The position numbers were made by a program, and so were the translations under genes. Source: Billgrantia gudaonensis (GTDB taxonomy: Bacteria; Pseudomonadota; Gammaproteobacteria; Pseudomonadales; Halomonadaceae). Taken from it: a DNA stretch of 64,000 bases. The notes below the pieces were generated by a model. That model did not search any database and had not been told where the DNA came from. It was given only the letters and a program-made list of their open reading frames with translations. The stretch spans positions 1 through 64,000 of the forward strand of contig NZ_FNES01000015.1 of assembly GCF_900100195.1 (NCBI RefSeq), read 5' to 3'. Of the stretch, positions 42,488 through 51,022 are shown piece after piece. Position 1 is the first letter of the stretch; every line of letters begins with the position of its first letter.

Positions 42488-42547
42488 GGTCGAGATCCCG
42501 ATATCGGCGGAGGTCTGCCGGCAAGGCTGTCACACCATCGGCGCGAA

Positions 42548-43030
42548 TCACAGCGGCAGATGCAGGATGGCGCCGCGTAGGCCACGCGCATCGGCCCACA
42601 GTTTGCCGAGAGTGATGGGCAGGCGGAAGCGGCGCTTGCCGGCGGCGCCGGGGTTGAACAGCAGCCGGCCATCCTGCCATTCGTTACGCGGTTTGTGGGA
42701 GTGGCCGTGGAGCACGGCATCGCAGGAGGTGGCGGGATCGAACTCCCGAAGGACGTGCACCAGGTGCAGACGCCAGCCGTTGACGGCGAGATCGCGGGTC
42801 ATCGGCAGCGTCTCGGCCCAGGGGGCAGTGTCGATATTGCCGCGCACCGTCGCCAGCGGAGCGAGCTCGGCCAGGCGTTCGAGGATGGCGGCGTCTTCGT
42901 CGCGATGGCCGACGTCGCCCAGGTGCAGGATCAACCCACAGCCCTCCAGCATCGACAGCGCTTCGTGGCGCAGCAACCCATGGGTATCGCTGATGACGCC
43001 GATGGGCCGCTCGGTAATGATGGCCTGCAT
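42548..43030 (-). CDS. YfcE-type metallophosphoesterase
   Basis: The 160-residue protein is a minimal calcineurin-like phosphodiesterase: IGVISDTHGL, LILHLGDVGHRD, ATVRGNID, HLVH and AVLHGHSHKPRN. It matches the YfcE/MJ0936 group, which hydrolyses phosphodiesters with Mn or Ni. ATG at 43028-43030 begins MQAIITERPIGVISDTHG; an upstream start would add unconserved residues. It overlaps nothing but lies ten bases after the NAD(P)-binding gene, perhaps in one transcript. Confidence 0.88.
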   Translation of the reverse strand: MQAIITERPIGVISDTHGLLRHEALSMLEGCGLILHLGDVGHRDEDAAILERLAELAPLATVRGNIDTAPWAETLPMTRDLAVNGWRLHLVHVLREFDPATSCDAVLHGHSHKPRNEWQDGRLLFNPGAAGKRRFRLPITLGKLWADARGLRGAILHLPL

Positions 43031-43040
43031 GAAAACGGCC

Positions 43041-43673
43041 TCAGGCGAGCACTTCAGCCATCGATCGCTGGCCATCGAGCAGGACGAACTCGCGGTCGAC
43101 GAGTTCCCGAGCCTTCACCAGGTGCAGCAGGGCGTGGGCGACGTTGCCGCGCGAGACGCGGTTCTCGCCGTCGGTCTCCTCCAGCGAGGCGGCCACCCGC
43201 TCGCTGGCGGGGTCGTCGGTGAGCCGCCCCGGCTTGAGGATCACATGGGGCATGCCGGAAGCACGCAAATAGGCGTCGGCGGCGAACTTGGCGGCCATGT
43301 AAGGACGCAGTTTCTCGGGTGCCGCCTGGGGATTCTCGGCGCGCATGGCGCTGACCATCAGGAAGCGAGAGAGGCCACGCTCACGGGCGGCGTCGACGGC
43401 ACGGATGGCACCGTAGAGGTCGATCAGCAGAGTCTTGTCGGGACCGGTGTGCGGGCCGGAACCGGCGGTGAAGACGACCTGATCGCAGTCGTCGAAGGCG
43501 TGGGTGAAGTCGCCTTCCAGGTCGGCAATCACCGTTTCGATGCCGCGCTCCTCGAACCAGGGTTGTTGGCCGGGATGGCGAATCATGGCGCGGATGGGCT
43601 CGCCCGCCGCGTGGGCCAGCGCGCAGAACTGGCAGCCGATCTGGCCGTTGGCACCGATTACCAGAGTCGTCAT
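43041..43673 (-). CDS. Atypical SDR (NAD(P)-binding) protein
   Basis: The 210-residue Rossmann protein starts TTLVIGANGQIGCQF, a GxxGxxG-type nucleotide loop, and has VVFTAGSG and LMVSAMRAENPQ...YMAAKFAADAYLRASGMPHVILKPGRL. It belongs to the atypical SDR group of YwnB/NmrA-like proteins. These are often oxidoreductases or redox sensors without a typical catalytic triad. It shares a strand and close spacing with the EamA transporter gene upstream (nine bases) and the phosphoesterase gene downstream. Confidence 0.85.
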   Translation of the reverse strand: MTTLVIGANGQIGCQFCALAHAAGEPIRAMIRHPGQQPWFEERGIETVIADLEGDFTHAFDDCDQVVFTAGSGPHTGPDKTLLIDLYGAIRAVDAARERGLSRFLMVSAMRAENPQAAPEKLRPYMAAKFAADAYLRASGMPHVILKPGRLTDDPASERVAASLEETDGENRVSRGNVAHALLHLVKARELVDREFVLLDGQRSMAEVLA

Positions 43674-43682
43674 GGGCTCTCC

Positions 43683-44636
43683 TCAGGATTGCGGGCTGAT
43701 TGGACGTCGCCTCGCCGCCTCGGCAACGGCCTGCCGGCGAGACGGGCTAACGGGTGCACTAACGCATATCAGGCAGGCCAGGATCAATACGATGCCGACC
43801 CAGCCGAGCGGTGGCAGCCGCTCGCCGACGATGGCTACGGCCAAGCCGGCGGCGACCACCGGCTCGAAGAGCGTGATCGTGGTTGCCGTGCTGGCGGGGA
43901 TGCGTGCCAGGCCGTGGCCGAAGCAGAGATACCCCAGCAGCATCGGCACCAGCGCCATGTAGAGGCCGACGGCGGCGTTGCCCCAGGAGGCCAACAGCGG
44001 CGCACCGGTGACCAGCAGCACCGGCATCAGCAGCAGGCCACCGATGCCGAAGGTGGCCCCCATGGCGGCGCGCGAAGCAATGCCGCGCTGCATCAGGCGG
44101 CGCGCCGTCCAAGAGTAGAGAGCATAGCTGAGCCCGGCCAGCAGCCCCAGCAGAACGCCAGGCACCACTTCGTCGCCGGTGGCGACATGGCCACCGCCTT
44201 CGGCCAGGCACAGCAGCAGCATGCCGCCAAGCCCCAGGGCGGCACCGGTGGCCCAGCGCACGGTGAGACGCAGCCCGTCCAGACGGTTCTCGATCAGTAC
44301 CGAAAGCAGCGGTGCCGAGCCGATGGAAACCACCGTGCCAATGGTCACGCCGGCCAGGCGCATGGAGGCATAGAAGGCCAGCGGGTAGATGGCCACGGCC
44401 ACGGCACCGAGCAGCAGCACTCGCCGCCGAGCGCACAACGCTCCCGCATGGCGACGGATACGCCCGGCAGCGAGCAGTGCCTGCAGAAGACCGCCCCCGC
44501 CCATCGCCACCGCACCGATGGCCACTGCGCTCACCTCGGGAGCGAAGGTCGCAGCGGTGCCGGTGGTGCCCCACAGCAGGGCGGCGATGAGCACCGTCGC
44601 CGTACCCAGCAGGCGCTCTCGGGTCGTCGCGTTCAT
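43683..44636 (-). CDS. EamA-family (DMT) transporter
   Basis: The 317-residue protein has ten helices in two EamA repeats (VLIAALLWGTTGTAATFAPEVS at the start, LYMALVPMLLGYLCFGHGLARIPASTATTITLFEPVVAAGLAVAIVGE in the second). This matches drug/metabolite exporters of the RhaT/EamA group. Its ATG at 44634-44636 overlaps the TetR stop (ATGA), so it is the target of that repressor. The substrate is unknown. Confidence 0.88.
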   Translation of the reverse strand: MNATTRERLLGTATVLIAALLWGTTGTAATFAPEVSAVAIGAVAMGGGGLLQALLAAGRIRRHAGALCARRRVLLLGAVAVAIYPLAFYASMRLAGVTIGTVVSIGSAPLLSVLIENRLDGLRLTVRWATGAALGLGGMLLLCLAEGGGHVATGDEVVPGVLLGLLAGLSYALYSWTARRLMQRGIASRAAMGATFGIGGLLLMPVLLVTGAPLLASWGNAAVGLYMALVPMLLGYLCFGHGLARIPASTATTITLFEPVVAAGLAVAIVGERLPPLGWVGIVLILACLICVSAPVSPSRRQAVAEAARRRPISPQS

Positions 44637-45223
44637 CGTGCCTCCAGCAGGGCCGCGGCCATCTCGCGCGCCTGGCGCAGGCAGTCGCTGCGCCCCTCCA
44701 GTCCGGCACGCGCCATGGCCCCCTCGAGCAGGAAGGCGAGCTGCCGTGCCACCTCGGCCTGGCGCGCCGGGTCGGCACCGAACAGTTCGCCGAGCGGTTC
44801 GGCCAGCAGCGCTTCGACCTCCTCCTTGTGTTGCCTGACGGCCTGCCGGCCAACATCGCCGGCGGGCAGCTCGGCGGCGGCATTGAGCAACCCGCAGCCG
44901 CGAAAGCCATGCTCGTAGGCGTGCTCGGCATGATCCTCGTAGGCCTGGAAGACCGCCAGCACCCGTTCCCTGGGCGAGCCGGCCCGGTGCAGGCGGGCCT
45001 CGTAGAGCGCCCGCCACTCGGCGTGGCGGGCCTCCAGATAGGCGGCCACCAGTTCGGCCTTGGAGGCGAAGTTGTTGTAGAGGCTCTTCCTGGCCACGCC
45101 GGCGCGCTGCACGATGGCATCGATGCCGGTGGCATGGATGCCGTGGTCGTAGAACAGCGCGGCGGCCGCGGCGAGCAGTCGGTCGCGGGCGCTCTTAGGC
45201 GACGGAGGTCGTGCTAGAGGCAT
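44633..45223 (-). CDS. TetR-family repressor
   Basis: The 196-residue regulator has the helix-turn-helix RDRLLAAAAALFYDHGIHATGIDAIVQRAGVARKSLYNNFASKAELVAAYL and a TetR C-terminal domain (GFRGCGLLNAAAELPAGD). A perfect 22-base palindrome lies 22 bases upstream of its start. It is overlapped by the EamA exporter gene and probably represses that operon. It is related to, but clearly distinct from, the TetR at 36964. Confidence 0.9.
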   Translation of the reverse strand: MPLARPPSPKSARDRLLAAAAALFYDHGIHATGIDAIVQRAGVARKSLYNNFASKAELVAAYLEARHAEWRALYEARLHRAGSPRERVLAVFQAYEDHAEHAYEHGFRGCGLLNAAAELPAGDVGRQAVRQHKEEVEALLAEPLGELFGADPARQAEVARQLAFLLEGAMARAGLEGRSDCLRQAREMAAALLEAR

Positions 45224-45245
45224 GAAGAGCTCATCTCAGCGACAG

Positions 45246-45267
45246 GTAGGTAGACCAGTCTACCTAC
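45246..45267. promoter_or_regulatory. Operator of the TetR-EamA operon
   Basis: GTAGGTAGAC and GTCTACCTAC are perfect ten-base arms around CA, upstream of the TetR start at 45223. The GTAGAC/GTCTAC core is typical of TetR-type autoregulatory sites. Confidence 0.7.
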
Positions 45268-45466
45268 TCTAGCCATCGCAGCAAGGGGCGTCGCCAGAAA
45301 AAGGCGAGGCGACCGCATTCATTGGGTCAGGCAACGCAAACCGGGCCGGTGGTGCGCATTCGGCACGACCTGCTATCGTGACAGTCCTATCGGCTTCGGT
45401 CAGCCCGGAGCCCGGATCGAACGCCGCACGCCCCCCTTCCCCGAACACGCCCACAAGGAGACGACC

Positions 45467-45940
45467 GTGAGCCTGGAGAGCGCACGTACCTTCCTCGCCG
45501 AGAAAGCCCCGGACCTCGAGATACTGGAACTGGAAACCAGCACCGCCACGGTCGCCCTGGCCGCCGCGGCCCATGGCGTCGAGCCGGGGCAGATCGCCAA
45601 GACGCTGGCCTTCCGCGTGGGCGAGCGCCAGGTGCTGGTGGTGGCCGGCGGCGAGGCGCGCATCGATAACCGCAAGATGCGCGAAACCTTCGGCGGCAAG
45701 GCGAAGATGCTCGACGCCGAAACGGTGCTGGCCTTGACCGGTCATCCGGTGGGCGGCGTCTGCCCTTTCGGCCTGGCCACCCCACTGCCCGTCTACTGCG
45801 ATGTCTCGCTGCGCGCGTTCGCCGAGGTACTGCCCGCCGCCGGCGCCCTCAACAGCGCGGTGCGCCTCACTCCGAGCCGCCTGGCCGAGCTGGTCGAGGC
45901 GGAGTGGGTCGACGTCTGCAAGCAGCCGGTGACGGCCTGA
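45467..45940 (+). CDS. YbaK/EbsC-type aminoacyl-tRNA deacylase
   Basis: The 157-residue protein is of the YbaK/ProX editing family, which hydrolyses mischarged tRNA such as Cys-tRNA(Pro) or Ala-tRNA(Pro). Visible features are GVEPGQIAKTLAFRVGERQVLVVAGGEARIDNRKM, GHPVGGVCPFGLATPLPVYCDVSLR and a NSAVRLTPSRLAEL tail. The family Lys lies in AKTLAF. Translation starts at GTG after AAGGAGACGACC. It is a single gene, convergent with the deaminase gene. Confidence 0.9.
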   Translation: MSLESARTFLAEKAPDLEILELETSTATVALAAAAHGVEPGQIAKTLAFRVGERQVLVVAGGEARIDNRKMRETFGGKAKMLDAETVLALTGHPVGGVCPFGLATPLPVYCDVSLRAFAEVLPAAGALNSAVRLTPSRLAELVEAEWVDVCKQPVTA

Positions 45941-45982
45941 GTCGGCACCCGCACCGGGGCTTGGCGCCGGCCCAATCGAGGT

Positions 45983-46549
45983 TCACGAGGCGCGCCGACC
46001 CTGCCAGTCTTCCCGATCGAGTTCGGGCTTTGCGGCACGAAAGCGGGCGTAGAGGTCGATTCCGCGGGGGTCTTCCAGGATGTCGACCTGGACGCCCTTC
46101 TCGCTCAGCAGCGACTCGGTTCCCGAGGCGTTGGTGACGTCGCCCACCACCACGCGCGAGAAACCGCGCATGTAAAGCAGCGTGGCGCAGATCTCGCACG
46201 GGCTCAGCGAGGTGAACAACGTCGTGCGGCTGAAGTCGATGCGACCGGCATCGCGCACGGCGGAAGTCTCGCCGTGATGGTACGGGTGGTTCTCCTGCAC
46301 CAGCGTGTTGTGGCCCTTGCCGACGATGCGCCCGGTGTCGTTGTCGACGATCACCGCGCCAATGGGACAGCCGCCCTCGTCGAAGCTCTTCTGCGCCAGC
46401 AATACCGCGATGCGCATGAAATCGCCATCGGTCAGCCGCCTCGCGAAGGCCTCGTCCATCAGCACCGGCAGGCTGGCCGTGGGCATGTGAGCGATGGCGG
46501 CCAGGGCCGCGTGCGTGACTTCCGTGCGTGCGTTCAGCAACGTTTCCAT
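45983..46549 (-). CDS. Fcy1-like nucleobase/imino deaminase
   Basis: The 188-residue zinc deaminase has the motif HGETSAV (His ligand and proton-shuttling Glu) and SPCEICATLLYMRG (two Cys ligands). With GCPIGAVIVDNDTGRIVGKGHNTLVQENHPYHHGE and a C-terminal ILEDPRGIDLYARF it is closest to yeast-type cytosine deaminase. About 35 N-terminal residues precede the domain. It is divergent from the YfcC-DUF1028-amidohydrolase operon across 205 bases that hold a 22-base palindrome. It may therefore act in the same pathway on a cyclic amidine. Confidence 0.85.
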   Translation of the reverse strand: METLLNARTEVTHAALAAIAHMPTASLPVLMDEAFARRLTDGDFMRIAVLLAQKSFDEGGCPIGAVIVDNDTGRIVGKGHNTLVQENHPYHHGETSAVRDAGRIDFSRTTLFTSLSPCEICATLLYMRGFSRVVVGDVTNASGTESLLSEKGVQVDILEDPRGIDLYARFRAAKPELDREDWQGRRAS

Positions 46550-46678
46550 GGTGCCTCCGTTCGAATTGTCACTCTATCCTGCCGCCTTGACCCGAGCGAT
46601 GCCACTCCTTCCGGGCAATCGCGACCGACGGCCATCGGCATGAACGCCCGGGGCTCTCTCGGCTCGTTTCTTGACCGG

Positions 46679-46700
46679 GCAATTTATCATGATAAATTGC
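46679..46700. promoter_or_regulatory. Perfect 22-base palindrome, likely GntR operator
   Basis: The arms GCAATTTATCA and TGATAAATTGC join without a spacer. The site is strongly AT-rich in GC-rich surroundings and lies between the divergent deaminase and YfcC genes. It ends 54 bases before the YfcC start. The FadR-type GntR gene at 50147-50905 closes the cassette and is the likely binder; this is inferred. Confidence 0.7.
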
Positions 46701-46754
46701 TCAGTATGCGCCGGTACCCCCACTCGCCGGCGCACGGCGAACAAGGACAACGAC

Positions 46755-48146
46755 ATGAGTACAACCGAGCAGGCGCTGTCACAGCGCAAGAAGAAGTGGT
46801 ACCAGACGGTACCCGACCCCATGGTGCTGATCTTCATGATCCTGCTGGCCACCTACGCTCTCACCTTCGTGGTGCCGGCGGGTGAGTACGAGCGGGTCCA
46901 GGAAGATGGACGCACCCGCGTGGTCCCCGAATCCTTCACCTATCTCACCGACGTCGAGGCCATCTCGCCCTTCGACATCTTCGTGGCGGTTCCCCGCGGC
47001 CTCAACGAGGCATCGCTCTACCTGTTCATCGTGTTCATCGCCGGCGGTCTGTTCCATATCCTGCAGCGCACCGGCGCGCTGGAGAATGCCATCGGCGTCG
47101 CGGTGAACCGGGTCGGCGTCGAGCGACGCAACATCATCATCACCGCCGGCACCTTCATCTACGGCTTCTTCGGCGTGGCCGTGGGCTTCGAGAACAACAT
47201 CGCCCTGGTACCCATTGCCGTGCTCATCGCCAGCGCCATCGGCTGCTCCAGCCTGGTCGGCACCACCATGGCGGTCGGCGGCATCGGCATCGGCTTCGCA
47301 CTGTCGCCCATCAATCCCTACACCGTAGGCGTGGCCCAGGGCATCGCCGAACTGCCCACCTTCTCCGGCGCCTGGCTGCGCACCCTGCTAGTGGTCTCTT
47401 CCCTGGCCCTGCTCTCCCTCTACATCTGCAAATGGGTGGTCAAGATGGACTTCGAGGAGCCGGACAACACCAAGGCCATGACCAAGTCCCTGGATGAATA
47501 CCAGCTGACCAAGAGCAACAAGCTGACCCTGGGCGTATTCGTGCTGGGCCTGGCCGCCATGCTGGTGGGCGTCTTCACCCGCGGCTGGTACATCAACGAG
47601 ATCGCCGGCATGTTCCTGCTGATCGCCATCGTGATCGGCATCGTCAACGGCCTCTCCGCCAACGAGATCGTCAAGCAGATGATGGAAGGCGCCTCCAAGG
47701 TCACCCCCGGGGCACTGGTGATCGGCCTGGCGGCCTCCATTCAGGTGATCCTCGGCCAGGCGCAGATCATCGACACCATCGTGCATGGACTGAGCGGCCT
47801 GATTCAGGATATTCCGGGCGCCCTGTCGGCGATCATGGCGAGCGTGGTGCAGGGGGCGATCAACCTCTTCGTGCCTTCCGGTTCCGGCCAGGCCCTGGTC
47901 ACGATGCCCATCCTGATACCGGTGGCCGACCTGGTGGGCATGAGCCGTCAGTTGATGATCACCGCCTTCCAGGTGGGCGACGGCCTGACCAACCTGATCG
48001 TGCCCACGTCCGGCGGAACCCTGGCCATGCTGGCTCTGGGTCGGGTCTCCTACGTGGCATGGCTGAAGGCCATTCTGCCCTTCATGGTGCTGGTCTACGT
48101 GCTGGCCTGGGTCGGCCTGATCATCGGCCACGTGACCGGATACTGA
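46755..48146 (+). CDS. YfcC-family membrane transporter
   Basis: The 463-residue protein has about twelve helices and YfcC family features: PDPMVLIFMILLATYALTFVVPAGEYER, GVAVGFENNIALVPIAVLIASAIGCSS and GLAASIQVILGQAQIIDTIVHGLSGL...VPSGSGQALVTMPILIPVADLVG. YfcC proteins are related to C4-dicarboxylate and arginine/ornithine antiporters; the actual substrate is unknown. It heads an operon with DUF1028 and a carbamoylase-type amidohydrolase and probably brings in their substrate. Confidence 0.9.
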   Translation: MSTTEQALSQRKKKWYQTVPDPMVLIFMILLATYALTFVVPAGEYERVQEDGRTRVVPESFTYLTDVEAISPFDIFVAVPRGLNEASLYLFIVFIAGGLFHILQRTGALENAIGVAVNRVGVERRNIIITAGTFIYGFFGVAVGFENNIALVPIAVLIASAIGCSSLVGTTMAVGGIGIGFALSPINPYTVGVAQGIAELPTFSGAWLRTLLVVSSLALLSLYICKWVVKMDFEEPDNTKAMTKSLDEYQLTKSNKLTLGVFVLGLAAMLVGVFTRGWYINEIAGMFLLIAIVIGIVNGLSANEIVKQMMEGASKVTPGALVIGLAASIQVILGQAQIIDTIVHGLSGLIQDIPGALSAIMASVVQGAINLFVPSGSGQALVTMPILIPVADLVGMSRQLMITAFQVGDGLTNLIVPTSGGTLAMLALGRVSYVAWLKAILPFMVLVYVLAWVGLIIGHVTGY

Positions 48147-48153
48147 GCCCGCC

Positions 48154-48855
48154 ATGACCTTGTCGCTGATTCACGTGCAGCCGGCGACCGGCACGGTCGC
48201 CGCGCTGACGGCCACCGGCGGTGTGGCGGTGGGTGGCTACGTGCACCATGCGTGGCGCGGTCTGGGTGCCTGTGCCACCCAGGGTCTGGCCACCAATCCG
48301 TGGTACCCCGAGGGCATTCGCCAGGCACTGGAGCAGGGCCTCGATGCCCGACGAGCGCTGCAAGAGACGATCGAACGGGACAGCGGTGCCTCGCGCCGCC
48401 AATGCCTGGCGATGGATGCCGATGGCCGGGCCGCCGTGCACTCCGGCAGCGACAATCTGGCGGTGGTGGCCGCCGAGCTGCGCCCCACGGCCGCTGCGGC
48501 CGGCAACATGCTGGCCGACGAGCGGGTCGTGGAGAGGCTGCTGCGAACCTTTCTGACGCAGACCTGCACCAACCCCGACGCGGCGTGGGGCCAGGCCGCC
48601 ACGCCCCGCTACCGCGATGGCTACGAGGCACGCCTGGCGGAGAGTCTGATCGAGTCGCTGGAGGCGGCGTTGCAGGCCGGCGGCGACGCTCGCGGCACCC
48701 GCTCGGCGGCCCTGCGCATCGAGTCCTTCGATGCGGCGCCCATCGACCTGCGGGTGGACTGGGCCGACGACCCCGCTGGCGCACTTCGGGCACTGCTCCA
48801 GCGCATTCGCGAACCGGCGTTCGCCGCCTTCCTCGCCTCGCTGCCCACACACTGA
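48154..48855 (+). CDS. DUF1028 protein (putative Ntn-hydrolase fold)
   Basis: The 233-residue protein shows DUF1028 features: an N-terminal MTLSLIHVQPATGTVAALTATGG, GLGACATQGLATNPWYPEGIRQALEQG and GNMLADERVVERLLRTF. The family is often found beside amidohydrolases. It has an Ntn-hydrolase-like fold, and its enzymatic role is not established. The start is seven bases after the transporter stop and the next gene follows after 14 bases, so all three are one transcript. Confidence 0.88.
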   Translation: MTLSLIHVQPATGTVAALTATGGVAVGGYVHHAWRGLGACATQGLATNPWYPEGIRQALEQGLDARRALQETIERDSGASRRQCLAMDADGRAAVHSGSDNLAVVAAELRPTAAAAGNMLADERVVERLLRTFLTQTCTNPDAAWGQAATPRYRDGYEARLAESLIESLEAALQAGGDARGTRSAALRIESFDAAPIDLRVDWADDPAGALRALLQRIREPAFAAFLASLPTH

Positions 48856-48869
48856 TTCCAGGAGAGACC

Positions 48870-50135
48870 ATGACCGATTCCTCGACGCAGGCGGCCCTCG
48901 GTCGTCGACTGATGGCACGCCTGGATGAGGCCGCGCGCCACTCGCAGCCCGGCCCGGGCGTGACGCGGCTGTTCTGTTCCGACGAACATCGCGCGGTGCT
49001 GGAACTCATCGCCGACTGGATGCGCCAGGCGGGGCTGAGCCCGGAGCTCGATGCCTCGGGCAACCTGGTGGGACGCAACGCACGAGCCGCACGGGGCGAG
49101 CGGACCCTGATTCTGGGCTCCCACCAGGATACCGTCACCGAAGGGGGCAAGTACGACGGCATGCTGGGCGTCGCCCTGCCGCTGCAGGCCCTGCAAGCCC
49201 TGAAGGAGGCCGGCACCGAGCTGCTCTACGGGGTCGAGGTGGTGGCCTTCGGCGACGAGGAGGGTACCCGCTTCCAGTCGACCCTGATCGGCAGCCGTGC
49301 CCTGGCCGGTACCTTCGACCCAGCCAGCCTGGAGGCCCGCGACGCCGAGGGCGTGACCCTCGGCGAGGCGCTGGAAGCCTTCGGCGGCAACCCGCAGGCG
49401 ATCCCACAAGTAGCCCGCCGGCCCGAGTCGGTCTTCGGCTTCGTCGAGGTGCATATCGAGCAGGGGCCGGTGCTCGAGCAGCGCGACCAGGCGGTGGGCA
49501 TCGTGACCGCGCTGACCGGCATCGAGCGCCACCGCCTAAGTCTGCGCGGCAAGGCCGGACACGCCGGCACCACGCCGATGGCCGGCCGCCGCGACGCCCT
49601 GGTCGGGGCAGCCGAGATGGTGGTGGAAGCGGATAGGGCCCTGAACGCCACGCCCGACCTGGTCGGCGTGGTCGGCAAGCTGGATGTCCGCCCCAACGCC
49701 GTGAACGTGATTCCCGCCGAGGTGAATTTCACGCTGGAGCTGCGTTCCCCCAGCGCGGACGTGCGCGAGAAAGGACGTCGGGAAATCCTGGAGGCCTGCC
49801 AGCGGATCGCCCGAACGCGCGGCCTCGAGCTGTCGAGCGAACCCACCTACGGCGCCGAAGCGGTCGCCTGCGCCGAGTGGTTGATCGAAGCGCTGGAAGG
49901 CGCCTGCCGGGCTTGCGACGAGCCTACCCAGCGCCTGTTCAGCGGCGCCGGCCACGACGGCCTGGCCATGCACGACCTGACCGACATCGGCATGCTCTTC
50001 GTACGCTGCAAGGAGGGCCTGAGCCACCATCCCGACGAAGCCATCAGCGAGGAAGACGCCGGCCGCGCCACCCGCGTGCTGATGCGCTTTCTCAGCGACC
50101 TGGGATCGGCACCCGAGACCCGCGACCGGGACTGA
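48870..50135 (+). CDS. M20-family amidohydrolase (N-carbamoyl amino acid / allantoate type)
   Basis: The 421-residue enzyme is of the hydantoinase/carbamoylase group of M20 metallohydrolases. Metal ligands appear in LGSHQDTVTEGGKYDG, AFGDEEGTRF and HIEQGPVLE, and the substrate-side motif in GHDGLAMHDLTDIGMLFVRCKEGLSHHPDE. Members hydrolyse N-carbamoyl amino acids, ureidoglycolate, allantoate or beta-ureidopropionate to release ammonia and CO2. AGGAGAGACC stands before the ATG. It is the third gene of the YfcC operon. Confidence 0.9.
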   Translation: MTDSSTQAALGRRLMARLDEAARHSQPGPGVTRLFCSDEHRAVLELIADWMRQAGLSPELDASGNLVGRNARAARGERTLILGSHQDTVTEGGKYDGMLGVALPLQALQALKEAGTELLYGVEVVAFGDEEGTRFQSTLIGSRALAGTFDPASLEARDAEGVTLGEALEAFGGNPQAIPQVARRPESVFGFVEVHIEQGPVLEQRDQAVGIVTALTGIERHRLSLRGKAGHAGTTPMAGRRDALVGAAEMVVEADRALNATPDLVGVVGKLDVRPNAVNVIPAEVNFTLELRSPSADVREKGRREILEACQRIARTRGLELSSEPTYGAEAVACAEWLIEALEGACRACDEPTQRLFSGAGHDGLAMHDLTDIGMLFVRCKEGLSHHPDEAISEEDAGRATRVLMRFLSDLGSAPETRDRD

Positions 50136-50146
50136 CGCCCGCCGTC

Positions 50147-50905
50147 TCAGTCGGCCAGAAAGCCACGTCTGACCTGAGCCTCGTTGTCGTTCATCACCGC
50201 CTGGGCCGAGAGCATGTGCTCGCGCATCAGCTCACGGGCCAGGTCGGCGTCCCCTGCTTCGATGGCATCCAACACCCGCGCGTGATACTGGCAGCCGGTG
50301 GGCCCGATCTGGTGATCGCCGGGCTCGTAGAGCCGCCGGTAGACGGTCAGGTCGGAGAGCATCTGCACGGTGAAGCGGATGATGAACGACAACAGCGGAT
50401 TGCCCCCGGCCAGTTCGGCGAGCATCTCGTGGAAGCGCAGCGAATCGATGTGCTGCTGCCGCTCGGTTTCCATGTCGGGAGCAGCCGTGGCATAGCTGTG
50501 CAGGCTGGCACGCAGGCGGGCCAGATCCTCGGCCCCGACCTTGCCCGCCAGCGAGGCGGCGAGTTCGGGCTCCAGAGCCAGGCGAATCTGGTAGATGTCG
50601 CGAATCGAGATGTCCTGGAAATAGAAGTAATGGCTGAGCAGCGAGGTCGCCTTGGCCTCGCTCATCTTGCACACGAACACGCCGCCACCCGGGCCGGTGC
50701 GCGTCACCACCAGGCCTTGCGCCTCCAGAACCCGCGTGCTCTCGCGGATGGTGCCCTTGGAAACGTCGAGGGTTTCCATGAGTTCCGCCTCGCTGGGCAG
50801 ACGGTCGCCCGGCATCAGTTGCCGATCCACGATCCAGCCCTTGATGGTATCCGCGACGTGGTAGGGAAGGCGACGCGATGCAGAACCAGCCATTGCTTCT
50901 CTCAT
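50147..50905 (-). CDS. GntR-family regulator (FadR subgroup)
   Basis: The 252-residue regulator has the GntR winged helix (VADTIKGWIVDRQLMPGDRLPSEAELMETLDVSKGTIRESTRVLEAQGLVVTRTGPGGGVFV) and an all-helical FCD effector domain (IYQIRLALEPELAASLAG, HEMLAELAGGNPLL). FCD domains bind small acids or amino acids, often with a metal. It is convergent with the amidohydrolase gene, 11 bases away, and is the only regulator near the cassette. The 22-base palindrome at 46679 is its probable site. Confidence 0.9.
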   Translation of the reverse strand: MREAMAGSASRRLPYHVADTIKGWIVDRQLMPGDRLPSEAELMETLDVSKGTIRESTRVLEAQGLVVTRTGPGGGVFVCKMSEAKATSLLSHYFYFQDISIRDIYQIRLALEPELAASLAGKVGAEDLARLRASLHSYATAAPDMETERQQHIDSLRFHEMLAELAGGNPLLSFIIRFTVQMLSDLTVYRRLYEPGDHQIGPTGCQYHARVLDAIEAGDADLARELMREHMLSAQAVMNDNEAQVRRGFLAD

Positions 50906-50999
50906 GCCGACACAGGGACATCAAGGGTAAGCCATTGGCCGGTAAGGGGACAGTCTGGCCGGATCCGACGTTCGGCTAGGCTCTGTCGGTCTGCTCCCT

Positions 51000-51021
51000 G
51001 CGTCCACGCGGGCGTGGACGC
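51000..51021 (-). terminator. Hairpin downstream of the GFA gene
   Basis: GCGTCCACGC and GCGTGGACGC form perfect ten-base arms around GG, immediately after the GFA stop. There is no T-run on the minus strand, so it may act weakly or as an RNA end-stabiliser. Confidence 0.5.
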
Positions 51022-51022
51022 C

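Noticed and set aside
42405..44918. Plus-strand frame of 837 codons over four minus-strand genes
   Set aside because: No recognisable domain; antisense to conserved phosphoesterase, SDR, EamA and TetR genes.
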